Positions 1 through 12,573 of a stretch of 64,000 bases of DNA are shown piece after piece. This DNA comes from Mytilisepta virgata. Taxonomy: Eukaryota; Mollusca; Bivalvia; Mytilida; Mytilidae. Each line of letters opens with the position of its first letter. Within the stretch, counting starts at the first letter, position 1. Position numbers and translations under genes: made by a program. The notes below the pieces were generated by a model, which saw only the letters and a list, made by a program, of their open reading frames with translations, was not told where the DNA came from and ran no database searches. Where the stretch lies: contig CM051521.1 in NCBI GenBank assembly GCA_028015205.1, positions 123,636,614 to 123,700,613 of the forward strand, in the 5' to 3' direction.

Positions 1-3000
1 ATGTTCATGATAAGCATTTTTCTAGAAGACAGGAACTTAGCTTTAAAGATGTAGATAGCTATTAGCTATTATTTAACTTTTTAAAAGCATTAAGCAGCTT
101 GTGAAAACTAGAACTCCTGTAAGAAAAGTTTTTTAGTACTATGGTTGGAGACAATGTATGTATGCTGTCTTTATCGTACAATATCAACCTCTCTTAATAA
201 AAAGAAAATCAATAATTCAAAATTTTTAGATCAAATTTTGTCATTCTTAAAATCAAATGTAAACACAAAATAAACTGTCCCACAAGAATCAATGTGTGAA
301 GCCACCTCAAACAGTCTGCCTTACATCACCGATTTTTCCTCATAAAACCCAGTAAAAAATGTTTTTATCTGCCTGTCATTTTATTTTTCTGAATACAGAC
401 AAACAATATATTTTATTGTCTGAAAAAGGCCAGCCATTGATGTGAGTATACAGACACATAGAAAAATCTCTTTTGATATTTGTTATCTCTTGAACATGTA
501 CATTTTGCATTTGAATTTTATATCAACTCTACTTTATATATTGTTCTCTATATATTATATAAAAAGTTACCTTATTAAGTATACTATAAAATTCATTACT
601 GAGTTGTAACAACAAAGATTTTCTCTAAGAAACCAATATTTAAGTAATGAATTATGTATAAAACTTAATAAGGCATCAAAAAGATAAAAAGAAATTCTAG
701 TGGAGCTCTACATATAACTGTGATCATCATGAGTGGGCTTGAACTCGACAATTATTTGCATTCATTAATTAAATTTAGTCCTATGGGGAATATAGTGGTA
801 ATTTTAAAATTTTCATATAAACAGACAATTCATTATCTCTGAAATGAAACTGAGTTTTTGTATTGTTTTATTTCCACAGAATTATCACGTTCAGTGTCCT
901 ATTATTACCAAAAAAAAAGAAAAAACATAAAATAAAATTTGATAGTTATTAAATTTACGTTCTGAAATACATTGTATTGAAATATATATGAACATAGCAA
1001 CAACAGTACAGAAAAAATATTAAAATATTATTTCATACATCATGTCAACAGCAGGGGACACGAGTCGATATGTCAATAACAAACCTTACTCAATTGTACA
1101 GACAGGGTGTAGTTAATTATATAACATAAAAGTATAGATACATATTTGTATTGATATCGTGGTTAAAATACAGGTATTAAACTTTGCAACACATTATCAT
1201 AAAGTATGAAACATGTATAATTTAATGCACACACCCTTAATTAACCTTAGACTAGCATGGTACACTCTTTCTCTTGTGTCTCCCAAGGAGTAGCAAACAA
1301 TAGCATTGACAATTTCATTTTAAAACCATATCACAGAAAAAATGTTTTATTCAGCTTCCTTTAAGCTCAAGCAAAATCACATTCCAATACCTTTTTTCTG
1401 TTGCATGTCAAGCAACTGTAAAATTTACTACTATCATTTTAAATAAATGAGGCTATGTCTGTCACACATGGCATTATTTTCATTAGTAAGCTTAGCAGTG
1501 AACTTATATGTACATGTAATTAAAAGTAATGTTGTATTTTCTTCCGATCCCTACATGATGAACAGGTACTAATACTGACTTCCATATGAGACCACAGGCT
1601 AGAAAAAGAAAACCATGGGATGTGGCTACATCTATTAATTTCGGTTATTTAGGGTTCCTTCAAATTCCTATATTATCTTATCTCATTCATGTAGGTTTCT
1701 TTGACTTTTAACTGCATAAATCTACATGTAAGTTAAAAAATTGGATGTCATTTCCAAAAATGATGAACTCTGTAATATTTTATAAAGTTTTATGTATGGC
1801 AATGAAATTTCCATATCAAGTACATAGAAGTCCTTAATCATAATGCAAGGTTACTAGCAAGTTTCTGTATTTAGGGGGCAAATATGGATTTCGCATGGCT
1901 TCCCCACTGGAAATGGTATCAATCTGCTAGTTCATTTGTGACATACCAGCAAGGCAAAAACAAAAAAATATGTGTTTAAGTGCAGTATTTGCCAGTGATT
2001 TAAAATGAAATAGAAATAGTCCATTTTATAAAAGCAGACGTATCTGAAAACAGCTTTTATACAGGGCTAATACAGAAAATGTCCTAATTTCATTTGTTAA
2101 TAAAGGTATCATGAAATGGGTGTTTACATATTAAATCTGTACTTGTTACACAATATAAGAACATGGACAATTCATGAAATGGGTGTTTACATGCTAATCC
2201 TGTATTATGTCCTCAGACATACTGGTCATAACATATAAAAACATGGACAATACATGTAATACAGGATTAATCTGAAAACACTCATTTACCTGAGTAATAA
2301 TACTATATTATTTGTTGTTCTTATTTATTTTACCTTATTATGATTTTGCTGTTTTATGTTAACATATTAATGTTTTGCCATAGCCTTCACGTGTTAACAT
2401 ATTTATACCATAGCCTTCAAGAGTTAACATATTTAAACAAACGAGCACCAGTAGTGAGTTGATTAAATATGTTAATGAGTAGGTGTGGTGTAAATGATTT
2501 GTAAAAGAAATGACTTAATTTGACTGACATGTGAATATTTAAAAAAAAAACGGTTTTGTATCTGAAGAGATAGTGACGTCTTTCAAAAATTACTGAACTT
2601 TCCCATGATTTTTATATATTTATATAGTTAGTGTCATACATGTATATATGTCTGGAATGAAAAGACTTTTGATGCACTGATTTGTGAAGTGAACTGGTTC
2701 ATTTTAATTGGGTTTGCATGTTTCAGAAAACAAAGGATCACAAATATTCAAATTAGAAGGAGGTAGCTATGTCTATGGAATAACATCAGATTTGGCATGT
2801 TATTTCATGGTTTTGCTCCTCCCACCTCCATTACAATATATATGGAAATTTTCACATGCTCTCAAAACCATGGAATAACATTATAATCTGCATACATGTA
2901 TTGTACCATGATTTACGAATGTTTCAAATGTTAAGTGATTTATAGCAGAAAAAGGTCAAAGAAAAACTTGTCATTTATGTTACAATATACATTGTATGAA

Positions 3001-6000
3001 TACGATCACGACATCACACAAATACCACAGCAGTATGTATTTCAGAAAGATATAAACATAAAAACCTTTCAGATTTAAAGCTATCTGAAATTATATCTCA
3101 AACAAATATGTCATAAATTAATAGTACTGGGTGGATATGTTTATAAACCTGCAGATAGAAACAAAACTTAATGTAGTGTTAACAATATTTCACTGTTAAA
3201 AACCACTGAACACTAAAACAATTATTCCCTAATAATAATCCTTTATAATCCAAAGTTATTAAAAATTGAATGACCTGTTTATAATGCGTCATTGAACTTA
3301 TTCATCTATATGCTAATGCCATGTTTATATAATTATCAATCAGATATTTTATAATATTGGGTGTAGAATAATTGTGATCAATTCATTTTGGCAAGGGTTA
3401 TAACATCATTCAACCCCACATTTAATTTTGCTACTTTCCTCCCTCCATCACAGGAATGCAGCATAATTAACAGAAGATGGTGTTTTAAGAAACAGGTTGA
3501 ATGAAATTTCCATCATATTTTGAACCAAGCATAAATTTATATTTTGAGACAAAGCTTTCAATGACCAGGTGTGGATTCAAACAGGGGCGCACCAGGTACT
3601 CCCCTAAATTTTTTTTTATCAAATATGAATTCTTAGCATAAAATCGTCCAAAACATTTCTGTTAATCATTACCATAACTTCATCCCCCACCCCAAACCTC
3701 AAATCTGGATCTGCACCTGATCACTATCAGCAACCAAAGAAATGCTGAATATGATATTAAAAATTTCAAGCCATCAATTCTGCAATTGATGCCCTCTGAA
3801 AAGACAGCATGTGTAGAGAGTCACTTTTGGATTTCAGAAAACCTTTATTTATTTCAAACCATTACTGTGACGTGCATTAGAATGAATTGATTTAATTGTT
3901 GCAAATATACATCAACTAGCTCAGCTAATGCATCGCCAGTATACTTAATTTGCTACAAATTTGAAATGCAATACTGTTATCTCCTAATTTCTTGCAAAAG
4001 TATTGGGGCAAAACACTGATTCAGAAAAGCAAAATCTGAACTATCAAAATGTTCATTTAGCTCCTGGGGTCATTTCGTTAAATAGTTCTTTATCAATTAT
4101 TTTGAAAACAAAAAAAAAATTGAACTGATTTGAACATCATGACCATTATAAATTTTGTAACTCTTAAAATTGATAAAAATAAAACATCCTATTTATTAGG
4201 TGATGTATAACTTTCAGTTTATTTTTAAAAAAATCAAATGACATTAGCTTAATTAATTCATATTATCGCCCCTCTACTTAACTCCCCATCCCCAACAAAA
4301 ACAAATAATGTTGCTTCATAAATAAAAAAATATCAAAATGTTAATAAAATCAAGGGAAATAACTCTGAAATTGCAAAAGCAAATCCATGTACAAAATGTA
4401 CATGTACCACAGAGATATAACTAAAAGAATACAAGAAACTAAACTGAATTAGAGCAAGAAAGCACTGGCAATGAGAACACCTACATGTACAGTAAAAAAA
4501 AAACAGTAGTGACATTAGGCATTTCAGAGGGTAAGCATATGTGATGTCCTGCTCCGTTAAGCACACCTGTTACATTGCAAGTTGGTAACATCGGTTAAGA
4601 GTAAAAGTGCTTAATGGAATCTTTGGTAAAGGTTAAAACACAAAGAAACAACTTTCAGTTCATTATTCAGCACCCCCCCTTTCCCCAAGTAAGACTCCAC
4701 ATTTGATTGACATTTAGGTACATGTATATACAGTTATTTATGAAATGTATTAATTAATTTTCAATCATCTCTATATATGTAAAGACCCACTGGGATAAAG
4801 ACTGATGACTGCCAGTTACAAACAATTGTACATATATGTTCTTAAAAAAAATTCTACTCATTAGAGGTGTTTCAAATACAGGTAATCCTAACAGGCAATT
4901 AATACAAAGATATACATATATAATTGTCCTGGTCAAATAAAAGGGAGATTACAATGTAGTTGATGATTTAACAACTGGGATTACAAACATAATAACTCCT
5001 TATTAAGGGTATTTAACACCTCTATAGTTATTTATGATATAAGTTCTCTTTCAGTTGCATGATGTAAAAAATATTTCAATGACCAACCGTGAGTCAAAAA
5101 GTATGACATTGTATAATAAATGTACTAATGATAAATTTTAGTTAGACAAGTATTTTATAATATTAAGCAATCAAAGAGATACATGTATACACATGTACAT
5201 GTACAATTTTTAATGATTAAATAAGTAGAATTTTGGTTTTAACTTATTTTCAACTTTGTTCATGGAAAAACTGTAGACATATAATACATGTATATGTAAT
5301 GGTAACACATGAAATATTTTATTGTAACCCTTTAAAACTCATTTAATCAAATTAGTTGAAGAACACTAGGCTTGGCAAGATTTATTGACATGTTAATTAC
5401 TGAATTATATGCATGACAAATAATGTGAATACTTCATTAACAAATTTATCCTCATAGATTTTCCAATTAATGTGCTGAATAAATTATAACTATATACACA
5501 TGCAATTCATAAAATCTGGAAGAATAACAGTTTAAGTAATGTTAAAGAAATACATGTATATGTACAGGAACTGTAAAATTTGGAATATATAGATGTATGA
5601 AAGTCAAATGAAGTCCCTAGTACAGTATATTAAATGTGCAACCATTTGATTTTTTAATGGAGGAGGTTGGGGAACAGCCACAAGGAAGAAAGTGCAGATT
5701 TTTAAATTGAACTATTATTTTGCTGCAATCTGATTTAATGCAGATGTTCTGATACGCAGCATAATCTTGCATTTTTTCGGATGTCTGCCTTTTATTTTCA
5801 CTAATTTTGAGACTGTGCCTTTTTTCAAATTCCTTCCATGTCCCCATAATAATCAAATAAAATACAATATGTGAATCAAATTATTTATTTCATTGTCTAA
5901 GAAAAATTTAGGACAGATGTAAATTTATAGTAACTTTTTTCACTAGAACTGTTAGCATCGATTGCTCTGATATAGATATTATTTGCTTATCAAGCTTCAT

Positions 6001-6949
6001 AAGCACTAATAGTTCTGAATTTTTTCGAAATCAATGATCATCAATTAGACCAGAATACTTGTCAAATATGACAATGTCAACAACAATAAACTTAATTTCT
6101 TCAGTGTTTTCCCTAGAGGGTTTATGCATGGTGGTACCCCCATACATTAATTTTAGGCCCCCATGCTTGAAAATTTAAAATTCCTAATAATACTATATAA
6201 ATGTTTTTTACCCCCATCCTTCAGAAAACTTGACTACCATCCTTTCAGTCAATCCCCCTATGCTTCAAAAATTTTCTAAGGAAAATACTGTTCTTTACAT
6301 GAAATTTTAATACAAGTTAGGACTATTGTATACATGTACATGAGGAATAAACCATATATATATATCCATTCAGCAAACTGAATGCAAATTTGCACGATTT
6401 TCTGATAAAGAAAGCCTGCATGCACCCAGTTTTTTTCAAGTCTATGCTACAGTTGTAATATACTGGAAGATGAAGAACATTTCCTACTGTATTGTAAGAG
6501 AAAAATGTTTTTATACTACAGAAATTTTAAAATCAATTTCTTCGTAATATGATAATGTAAGGGGGGGTAGACATTCCACGTCCTCAATGCCTCCTAAACC
6601 AGCGAGTTGATTTCAGTGAAATCTTTAGTATACATTGCCACTGTGCACTACGTATATTATTTTTGATCAGAATGATTTTTTGGGATTTTCCACAGACAAA
6701 CATGGACTTCGCAATTTCTTCATATATGTTAGAGGCGTAGGCATGCCTGTCCTCAACTCCTCCTTAAACAGAGAATGGATTTCTCTGAAACTTTCAGGAT
6801 TGATATCTATTATTGCTATTGCATAAGCATCATTATTGCAAATGTTTTCAAACGGAAATATCTGCCTGTTGCATAGAAAAGAATGCAACTGACAATACTT
6901 ACCCTTCATAAACCTTTCTCATTTCATTATAATGACTCAATTGCTTTTA
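1..6949. other. AT-rich noncoding stretch left of the QRICH2-like exon
   Basis: No coding exon could be recognised on either strand; the open frames here are short and look like chance. If the minus-strand QRICH2-like gene is intact, this is probably its first intron. Visible repeats: two copies of a ~65-bp segment containing ATGAAATGGGTGTTTACAT at about 2110-2245; two copies of CATAGCCTTCA plus GTTAACATATTTA at 2382-2432; a degenerate repeat at about 3574-3722 with GGTGTGGATTC / AGATCTGGATCTGCACC-like ends; and two diverged copies of a short motif at about 6567-6630 and 6730-6805. Confidence 0.5.
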
Positions 6950-7000
6950 TCAGGCTAAGTAAAAATGTCCATATCTACATCTCTTAAAAAGAGTACGTAC

Positions 7001-7486
7001 CTTGGCTATTCCCTTTTCGTTTGTTTCCACTCGACTCGTTAGCTGCATATTTAACCACATTTCACCAATTGGTTTCTCTCCATACTGCGTTCTAGTTTTA
7101 TCAAACAGCTGTTTATTTGACGGAACAGATGTTATTCCATCCAGTTGTTCTTGTAATTTTGCAACTTTAACTTCCAAATTATGATAGGGGGTCCTCCTTC
7201 CAGTACTAGGTGTGGGCATTGCGGTTGATCGATCGCTTAGTGTTTCGTCTGCATCTTCTCCGCGACCACTGTCAACATCACTTAACACAGACAATTCTCT
7301 TGCTTTTGATGCTGATAAAAAATCTCTGTCAAACTCGTTCATATCTGCTTGAACATCAATAATATTAAGCCGTTTTAACATAGCATGAAGTAACGAATGC
7401 AAGACATTAAAATTTACAGCCCCAACTTCTGGCGTTCCCAGGGCCAGATCGACCATCTGAGAGAGGTTTACTTTGATAGCTGGCAT
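7001..7486 (-). CDS. First coding exon of a QRICH2/C16orf96-like (DUF4795) protein, partial gene
   Basis: The exon starts with ATG at 7486-7484 and gives 162 codons in phase 0 before a strong donor AAG|GTACGT at 7001/7000. Residues 5-45 carry the family N-terminus: VNLSQMVDLALGTPEVGAVN followed by an LHSLLHAMLKRL helix. A Ser/Asp/Glu-rich linker follows (about 60-100), then a coiled-coil-like stretch (about 103-120, EVKVAKLQEQL), then TSRVETNEKGIAK at the splice site. Proteins with this N-terminus include glutamine-rich protein 2, which is needed for sperm flagellum assembly in mammals; that role here is inference from family resemblance. Downstream exons should lie at lower coordinates or outside the window, and none was found. 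The reading past 7001 runs into intron. Identification rests on remembered family pattern, not on a search. Confidence 0.7.
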
Positions 7487-8216
7487 TTTAATTTATTTTT
7501 CCCAAACTGGCACAAAATAAAAATCACATATTCAGCAGCTATAACCAACTTTTAATCCCCAACATCAGTTTGTGTACATCACTGGAAACCATGTTGTTGC
7601 GATCTGTATTACTACGCAAACATTTCCGGTTCAGAGTTCAATATATTTTATCCTTTGTGTTGTCAGATGATTTCTAAATATTGCGAATTTTAATGTATCA
7701 AAAGAGTTTTAGTGTAAAACCTCATCTATTTTCTTCTTTAACCAAATACTTTTGATACAACTTAACAGTAAACCTGCATGAACTATTTTTGGGGCCAATA
7801 ATGCGGATGTTTACAAGTTGTTATCGTTAGCAACAACAATGCTTTAACCACGTGGTTACTGTCCAATGTGGGCGGGGCTTATAAACAGCTGGAAGTGATT
7901 GTTTAAACGTTGACAAAATATATATAAAAGTAAAGAATGAATTTTCCCAGAAGTTTTTACCTACTTCTACGTTTTTATACAAATATATCTAGAAGATCAA
8001 TTCAATTATTTTTTTGCCTTTTAGAATCAATACTAAAAATAGAAAATTTGACAAAAAAACATTAAAACTCAAAAACACTGAGCCAATTACGACCAAACTT
8101 TAGTGGTATAGGTTTTGGATGGCCCCTTTTCAAAACTATGTTGGGATCTTCTAACTCAAAATCAGCAAAAATATTTTAAGAGCTTCTCTGCTGGAGCTAC
8201 TTGTGGTGTATCTTAA
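7487..8216. other. 5' flank of the QRICH2-like gene and upstream part of the LINE
   Basis: No gene is seen. The interval must hold the promoter and 5' UTR of the minus-strand QRICH2-like gene; a palindromic CCACGTGG (E-box type) lies near 7848, but nothing shows that it is used. From roughly 8090 the sequence probably belongs to the 5' untranslated part of the retrotransposon that follows; its 5' boundary could not be fixed. Confidence 0.4.
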
Positions 8217-11200
8217 GCGACATCTTCTGTGGTGAAATATTTAGATTCATCATTCATTTGTATATGTACTCAAAACTCTGTGTCTGAAGCTGAGATTTTT
8301 AAAAACAAAAATTCCAGAGAAAATTGTCATAAATCAGAAAATGGTATTTGCACTAATAGCTTTAGCTCAAAACTTGAAAGTGATAGAAACAAACTTTATA
8401 AAAAAAACTCTCTTAATCTAAACTGTAAAGGTTTCAATGCTGTATGCCTTAATATTAGACATATTTTATCTAAATTTGACGAGTTAAAGAATATCATTAC
8501 TATAAACAACAGATATTTAGATTTATTTGGATTAGTTGAAACATTCTTAAAACCTGATATTAACAATGAACAATGTAAAGTGCCAGGATACAAAATTTTC
8601 AGAAAAGATCGCCAAAGTAAGGATGGTGGTGGTATATTGGTTTATGTCAAAGATTCTATTGCAGTTAAAAATAGATCTGATTTATCAATAAACACATTAG
8701 AAACTTTATGGTTAGAGGTAGAATTTCCAAAATCTAAACCTTTCTTCATTTGTACTGTTTATAGACCACCAAATTCCCCTCAGTCCTGGATAGATCTTTT
8801 TGAGGAGGAATTTAATGCAGCTCTTTTAGAAAACAAAGAGATCATTTTAATGGGGGACTTTAATATTGACTTGATAAAAATTGAAAATAAAAAATGGATG
8901 AATTTCATAAACCATTATAATCTTCAACAACAAATTTGCACTGCAACACGTATTTGTGACAAATCAGAAACTCTTATTGATCATATTTACACTACTAATC
9001 CTGAAAATATTGCTCATTGTCATGTTCCTTCATATGCTTTAAGTGACCACTACCCTGTATGCTTAAATAGAAAAATCAATATAAAGGTAAAGAAAGAAAA
9101 TCATATCGAAATAAAGTATAGGTGTTTCAAAAACTTTAATGAAGATGCCTTTTGTGCAGACTTACATCAAACCCCTTTTCATATTGTTGAAATGGAAGAA
9201 GATATTGATATTTCTGTCGACAAATGGTATGAACTTTTTAATCAAGTTATTAACAAGCACGCACCAATGAAAACTAAAAGAGTTAAAACATTTAAACAAG
9301 CCGAATGGTTCAATGAAGAAATTAAAAATTCCATTCAATACAGAAATATGTATCATTCAAAAAAAGATTGGGTAAACTTTAAAAAGTGGCGCAATAAAAC
9401 AACGTCGTTAATATTTAATGCAAAAAAGGAATATTATCAAAACGCTATATCTAGTTCCAAAAATAGTAAAGAACTTTGGAATCACATTAAAGAGTTAAAT
9501 CCAAAAATGGATAATATTTTTCCACCTAAAATGCAGTATGAAAATCAAACTGTTTCTAACCCCCAAGATATTGTTAATACACTAAATAATCATTTTTCTT
9601 CCGTAGCTGAAAAACTTATTGGAAATAATACTTCAGATATGGATTTTTCAAAGCTACAAACTTTTACTAGTAAAAAATTAAAAGAAACTGAAAATTTTAA
9701 ATTAAAACTCATTTCAGTTGGAGAGGTGTGTTCACAACTAAAACACCTAAATATTAATAAATCCGCAGGTTTAGATGGAATTGGTCCCAAATTTTTAAAG
9801 CTAAGTGCAGAGATAATATCGCCATCACTAACTTTTCTAATAAACAAAAGTATAACGTTGAATCGTTTTCCGAAAAAATTAAAACTTGCAAGAGTAACTG
9901 CTATACATAAAGGAGGACCAACAGATATTCCCTCCAATTATCGTCCAATTTCTATTTTAAATACCATATCTAAAATTTTTGAGAGACATGTATGTACACA
10001 GTTATATGCATTCTTAAATAACAAAAAAATGTTACATATCGCTCAATCAGGTTTCAGGCAAGGTCATTCATGTCAAACAGCGCTGACTAAACTAATTGAT
10101 GAATGGTTAAAATATTTAGATAATGGAGAAATAGTTGGTACTGTGTTTTTAGACTTCAGTAAGGCTTTTGACCTTATTAACCATGCCATACTTTTAGAAA
10201 AGTTAAAATTTTATCATATCGGAGAACATACGATAGATTGGATAAAATCATATTTGTCTGAGAGACAACAAGAAGTTCAATACGCTAACATTAAATCTGA
10301 TAAATCGTTTGTAAAATATGGAGTGCCTCAAGGTTCTATTTTAGGTCCTCTGTTATTTTTAATTTATATAAATGATTTACCACTTTATGTTAAACAATCC
10401 GACATGGATTTATATGCTGATGATTCAACATTGCATTTTCATAATAAAAACATTGAAAAAATAAACAGCATATTGCAAAATGATTTAAATGCTATACAAT
10501 CTTGGTGTAACAATAACAGTATGAAAATTAATGCACAAAAAACAAAGTGTATGAAATTGGGTTCAAAACAAAAACTTGCACAACTATCAGAATTATGTAT
10601 TACCGTCAATGAAACATGTATTGAAAATGTCCATTCTTTCAAATTACTTGGAATTGACATTGATGAAAATTTAAGCTGGGAAGATCATGTTGATCGTATA
10701 TGTAAGATTATCTCATCTAAAATATCACTTTTGTTTAAAATTAAAGTATATTTGCCTATACACACAAGACAACTATTTTATAATGCATATATTCTACCAT
10801 ATATAGACTATTGTAGTTCAGTTTGGGGAAATTTATTACAAAAAGATTCAGATAGAATCATAAAACTTCAAAAAAGAGTAGCAAGAATTATACTTGAATG
10901 CGATATTTCAGTTCCATCTAATTTTATGTTTTCATCTTTAAAATGGCTATCTTTTACAAATAGAATAAAATACCAACAATCAATTCTAATGTATAAAATT
11001 GTAAATGGACTAACACCTGATTACTTAGCAATGCTAAATATTAATGATGTGCAACACCACAACTTACGATCTGTCTCTAATAATGATCTATTTGTTCCAA
11101 GACCAAATACAAATTTTTATAAAAAATCTTTTCATTATTCTGCAACAAAGGTATGGAATAATTTACCACTCAAAATAAAAAATTTTCGTAATGTGGAATT

Positions 11201-11255
11201 ATTTAAGAAACATTGTTATAATCATTTTCTTGAAAATTCTATGCAAGTCGAATAA
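8217..11255 (+). CDS. LINE ORF2: AP endonuclease plus reverse transcriptase, uninterrupted
   Basis: About 1010 residues without a stop. Counting from the GTG at 8229, an APE-type endonuclease covers about 65-285: AVCLNIRHIL, GLVETFL (catalytic Glu), GGGILVYVK, VYRPPN, LMGDFNIDL, TLIDHIY and ALSDHYPV (Asp-His). The reverse transcriptase covers about 500-800: NKSAGLDGIGPKFLK, VTAIHKGG, NYRPISILNTISKIFER, QSGFRQGHSCQTAL, VFLDFSKAFD (catalytic Asp), YGVPQGSILGPLLF and the catalytic YADD at 729-732. A C-terminal tail has LQKRVARIIL and a LYKIVNGLTP-like segment, usual for this clade. The frame opens after a TAA at 8214-8216, and the first in-frame ATG is residue 208, inside the endonuclease. So translation must begin at a non-AUG codon or be coupled to something upstream, or the 5' end is lost. 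All catalytic motifs are present, which suggests recent activity. Confidence 0.93.
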   Translation, partial: ATSSVVKYLDSSFICICTQNSVSEAEIFKNKNSRENCHKSENGICTNSFSSKLESDRNKLYKKNSLNLNCKGFNAVCLNIRHILSKFDELKNIITINNRYLDLFGLVETFLKPDINNEQCKVPGYKIFRKDRQSKDGGGILVYVKDSIAVKNRSDLSINTLETLWLEVEFPKSKPFFICTVYRPPNSPQSWIDLFEEEFNAALLENKEIILMGDFNIDLIKIENKKWMNFINHYNLQQQICTATRICDKSETLIDHIYTTNPENIAHCHVPSYALSDHYPVCLNRKINIKVKKENHIEIKYRCFKNFNEDAFCADLHQTPFHIVEMEEDIDISVDKWYELFNQVINKHAPMKTKRVKTFKQAEWFNEEIKNSIQYRNMYHSKKDWVNFKKWRNKTTSLIFNAKKEYYQNAISSSKNSKELWNHIKELNPKMDNIFPPKMQYENQTVSNPQDIVNTLNNHFSSVAEKLIGNNTSDMDFSKLQTFTSKKLKETENFKLKLISVGEVCSQLKHLNINKSAGLDGIGPKFLKLSAEIISPSLTFLINKSITLNRFPKKLKLARVTAIHKGGPTDIPSNYRPISILNTISKIFERHVCTQLYAFLNNKKMLHIAQSGFRQGHSCQTALTKLIDEWLKYLDNGEIVGTVFLDFSKAFDLINHAILLEKLKFYHIGEHTIDWIKSYLSERQQEVQYANIKSDKSFVKYGVPQGSILGPLLFLIYINDLPLYVKQSDMDLYADDSTLHFHNKNIEKINSILQNDLNAIQSWCNNNSMKINAQKTKCMKLGSKQKLAQLSELCITVNETCIENVHSFKLLGIDIDENLSWEDHVDRICKIISSKISLLFKIKVYLPIHTRQLFYNAYILPYIDYCSSVWGNLLQKDSDRIIKLQKRVARIILECDISVPSNFMFSSLKWLSFTNRIKYQQSILMYKIVNGLTPDYLAMLNINDVQHHNLRSVSNNDLFVPRPNTNFYKKSFHYSATKVWNNLPLKIKNFRNVELFKKHCYNHFLENSMQVE

Positions 11256-11509
11256 TTTGTTTTCTTTCTTTTGTTGTAAGAATAAGAAAATTTAATCAAA
11301 ACTTTACCAATTATTGTCATTTATTGCCATTTGTATGTTTGAATGATTGAATTGTGTATATACTAGTAATATATATTGTATTTTAATGTATGAATGTTAA
11401 TTGTATACATGTATTTTGTTTGAGGGCCTCAATGAAAATTAGACTACTTCTAATTGAGTTACCCTCTTTAAATAAAGAATTTATTATTATTATTATTATT
11501 ATTATTATC
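8217..11509 (+). mobile_element. Non-LTR retrotransposon (LINE), near-complete, with 3' UTR and (ATT)n tail
   Basis: A single long frame (8217-11255) is followed by a ~250-bp 3' UTR with AATAAA at 11471 and a tail of TTATTATT repeats ending near 11509. The 3' UTR phrase TGAGGGCCTCAATGAAAATT recurs, reversed, in the LINE fragment at 41336-41856, so both belong to related elements. The tail of simple repeats in place of poly(A) fits CR1/jockey-group LINEs. The 5' end and target-site duplication were not resolved. It lies between the QRICH2-like and PMP34 genes. Confidence 0.85.
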
Positions 11510-12573
11510 AGATTGGTTTTTCTATTAGTTTGAAAAAATCTTTTTTCATTCCAACTCAGAGAACTGATAATAGACACAGGTCAGTTCAGATAAAAATCCA
11601 GTGGTGGTAAAAAATATTAGATATTTGAATCGAAAACCAAACTGGCCTGAACTTATATTTAGGCTAGAAACCTATGCTTCATGTAAAGGTTGGGGTGCCT
11701 GTTTTTGGAATTTCACTGCTTTCATGTATACAGTATAGAGTTTTTATTAGTGTATTATGCTTTACAAGCTTTCTTTTCTACGTGCAAAACATGTCATATT
11801 GGCGTTGAAAGTAATGTATAGAAAAATATTTATTTTTCCTTTTTTACAAAACTTCATTTGGTTCAATACATAACTATACAATCTTTCAGATCAGAACAGT
11901 CACATATACCTGTATGCATACACACATATACAATTTTATTTGATCAACTATGGAAATGCTACCTGGAGAGACTTGATTAGTATTTTTGTTTTGATTACAA
12001 TTAATTAAGCTGTCTACGTATTCCTTGAATGCCAACAAAATTTTACCTGAATTTCATTATAAGATCAAAGGATGTTGGCATTCAAGGAATAAACATTTTT
12101 GATGCCTTATATCTCGGAAACAATAAGAAATAGAAAAAAAAATTGACACACTAATGAAGGCACTATTAAGGTGAATTAAAAGAATAACTCTTCATAAGAA
12201 TTGAATGAAAAATATAAAAAAAAGATTCCATATCAAGCCACGTTGCCTTTTTTGGCCCCTTTAATCCCTTATATCTCGAAAACCATAAAAGATTAAAGAA
12301 ATCTGTTGTCATACAACTGGAAGCACCCATTAAGTTCAATTAAAAGAAAAAAATCCCAATTACAATCAGATGAAAAATAAAAATTTTAGGTGTCCTGCAA
12401 AATGGCTGATTTTGGCCCCTTTAATCCCTTTTAGCTCTACAACGAAAAACGTTATACAAAAATGCATGATTAACCATAATTGCATTTCTTATGACAATTT
12501 TTGAAAAAGATCATTATAATTCAATAAGAAATAAGAGAAGTTTCGAAAATAAAGGTGTGTCCCTTATATCTTA
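11510..12573. other. Intergenic, no gene; contains a 19-bp perfect inverted repeat
   Basis: Nothing codes here. A perfect 19-nt inverted repeat (TATTCCTTGAATGCCAACA at 12019-12037 and its reverse complement at 12073-12091) is separated by 35 nt. From about 12100 to 12570 the sequence holds degenerate tandem phrases (CCTTATATCTCG, TTTGGCCCCTTTAATCCCTT) that recur near 22060 and look like the 5' part of a bivalve interspersed repeat. Confidence 0.5.

Noticed and set aside
5617..5856. Minus-strand frame beginning MGTWKEFEKRHSLKISENKR as an exon of the QRICH2-like gene
   Set aside because: No acceptor precedes it and no family resemblance was seen.
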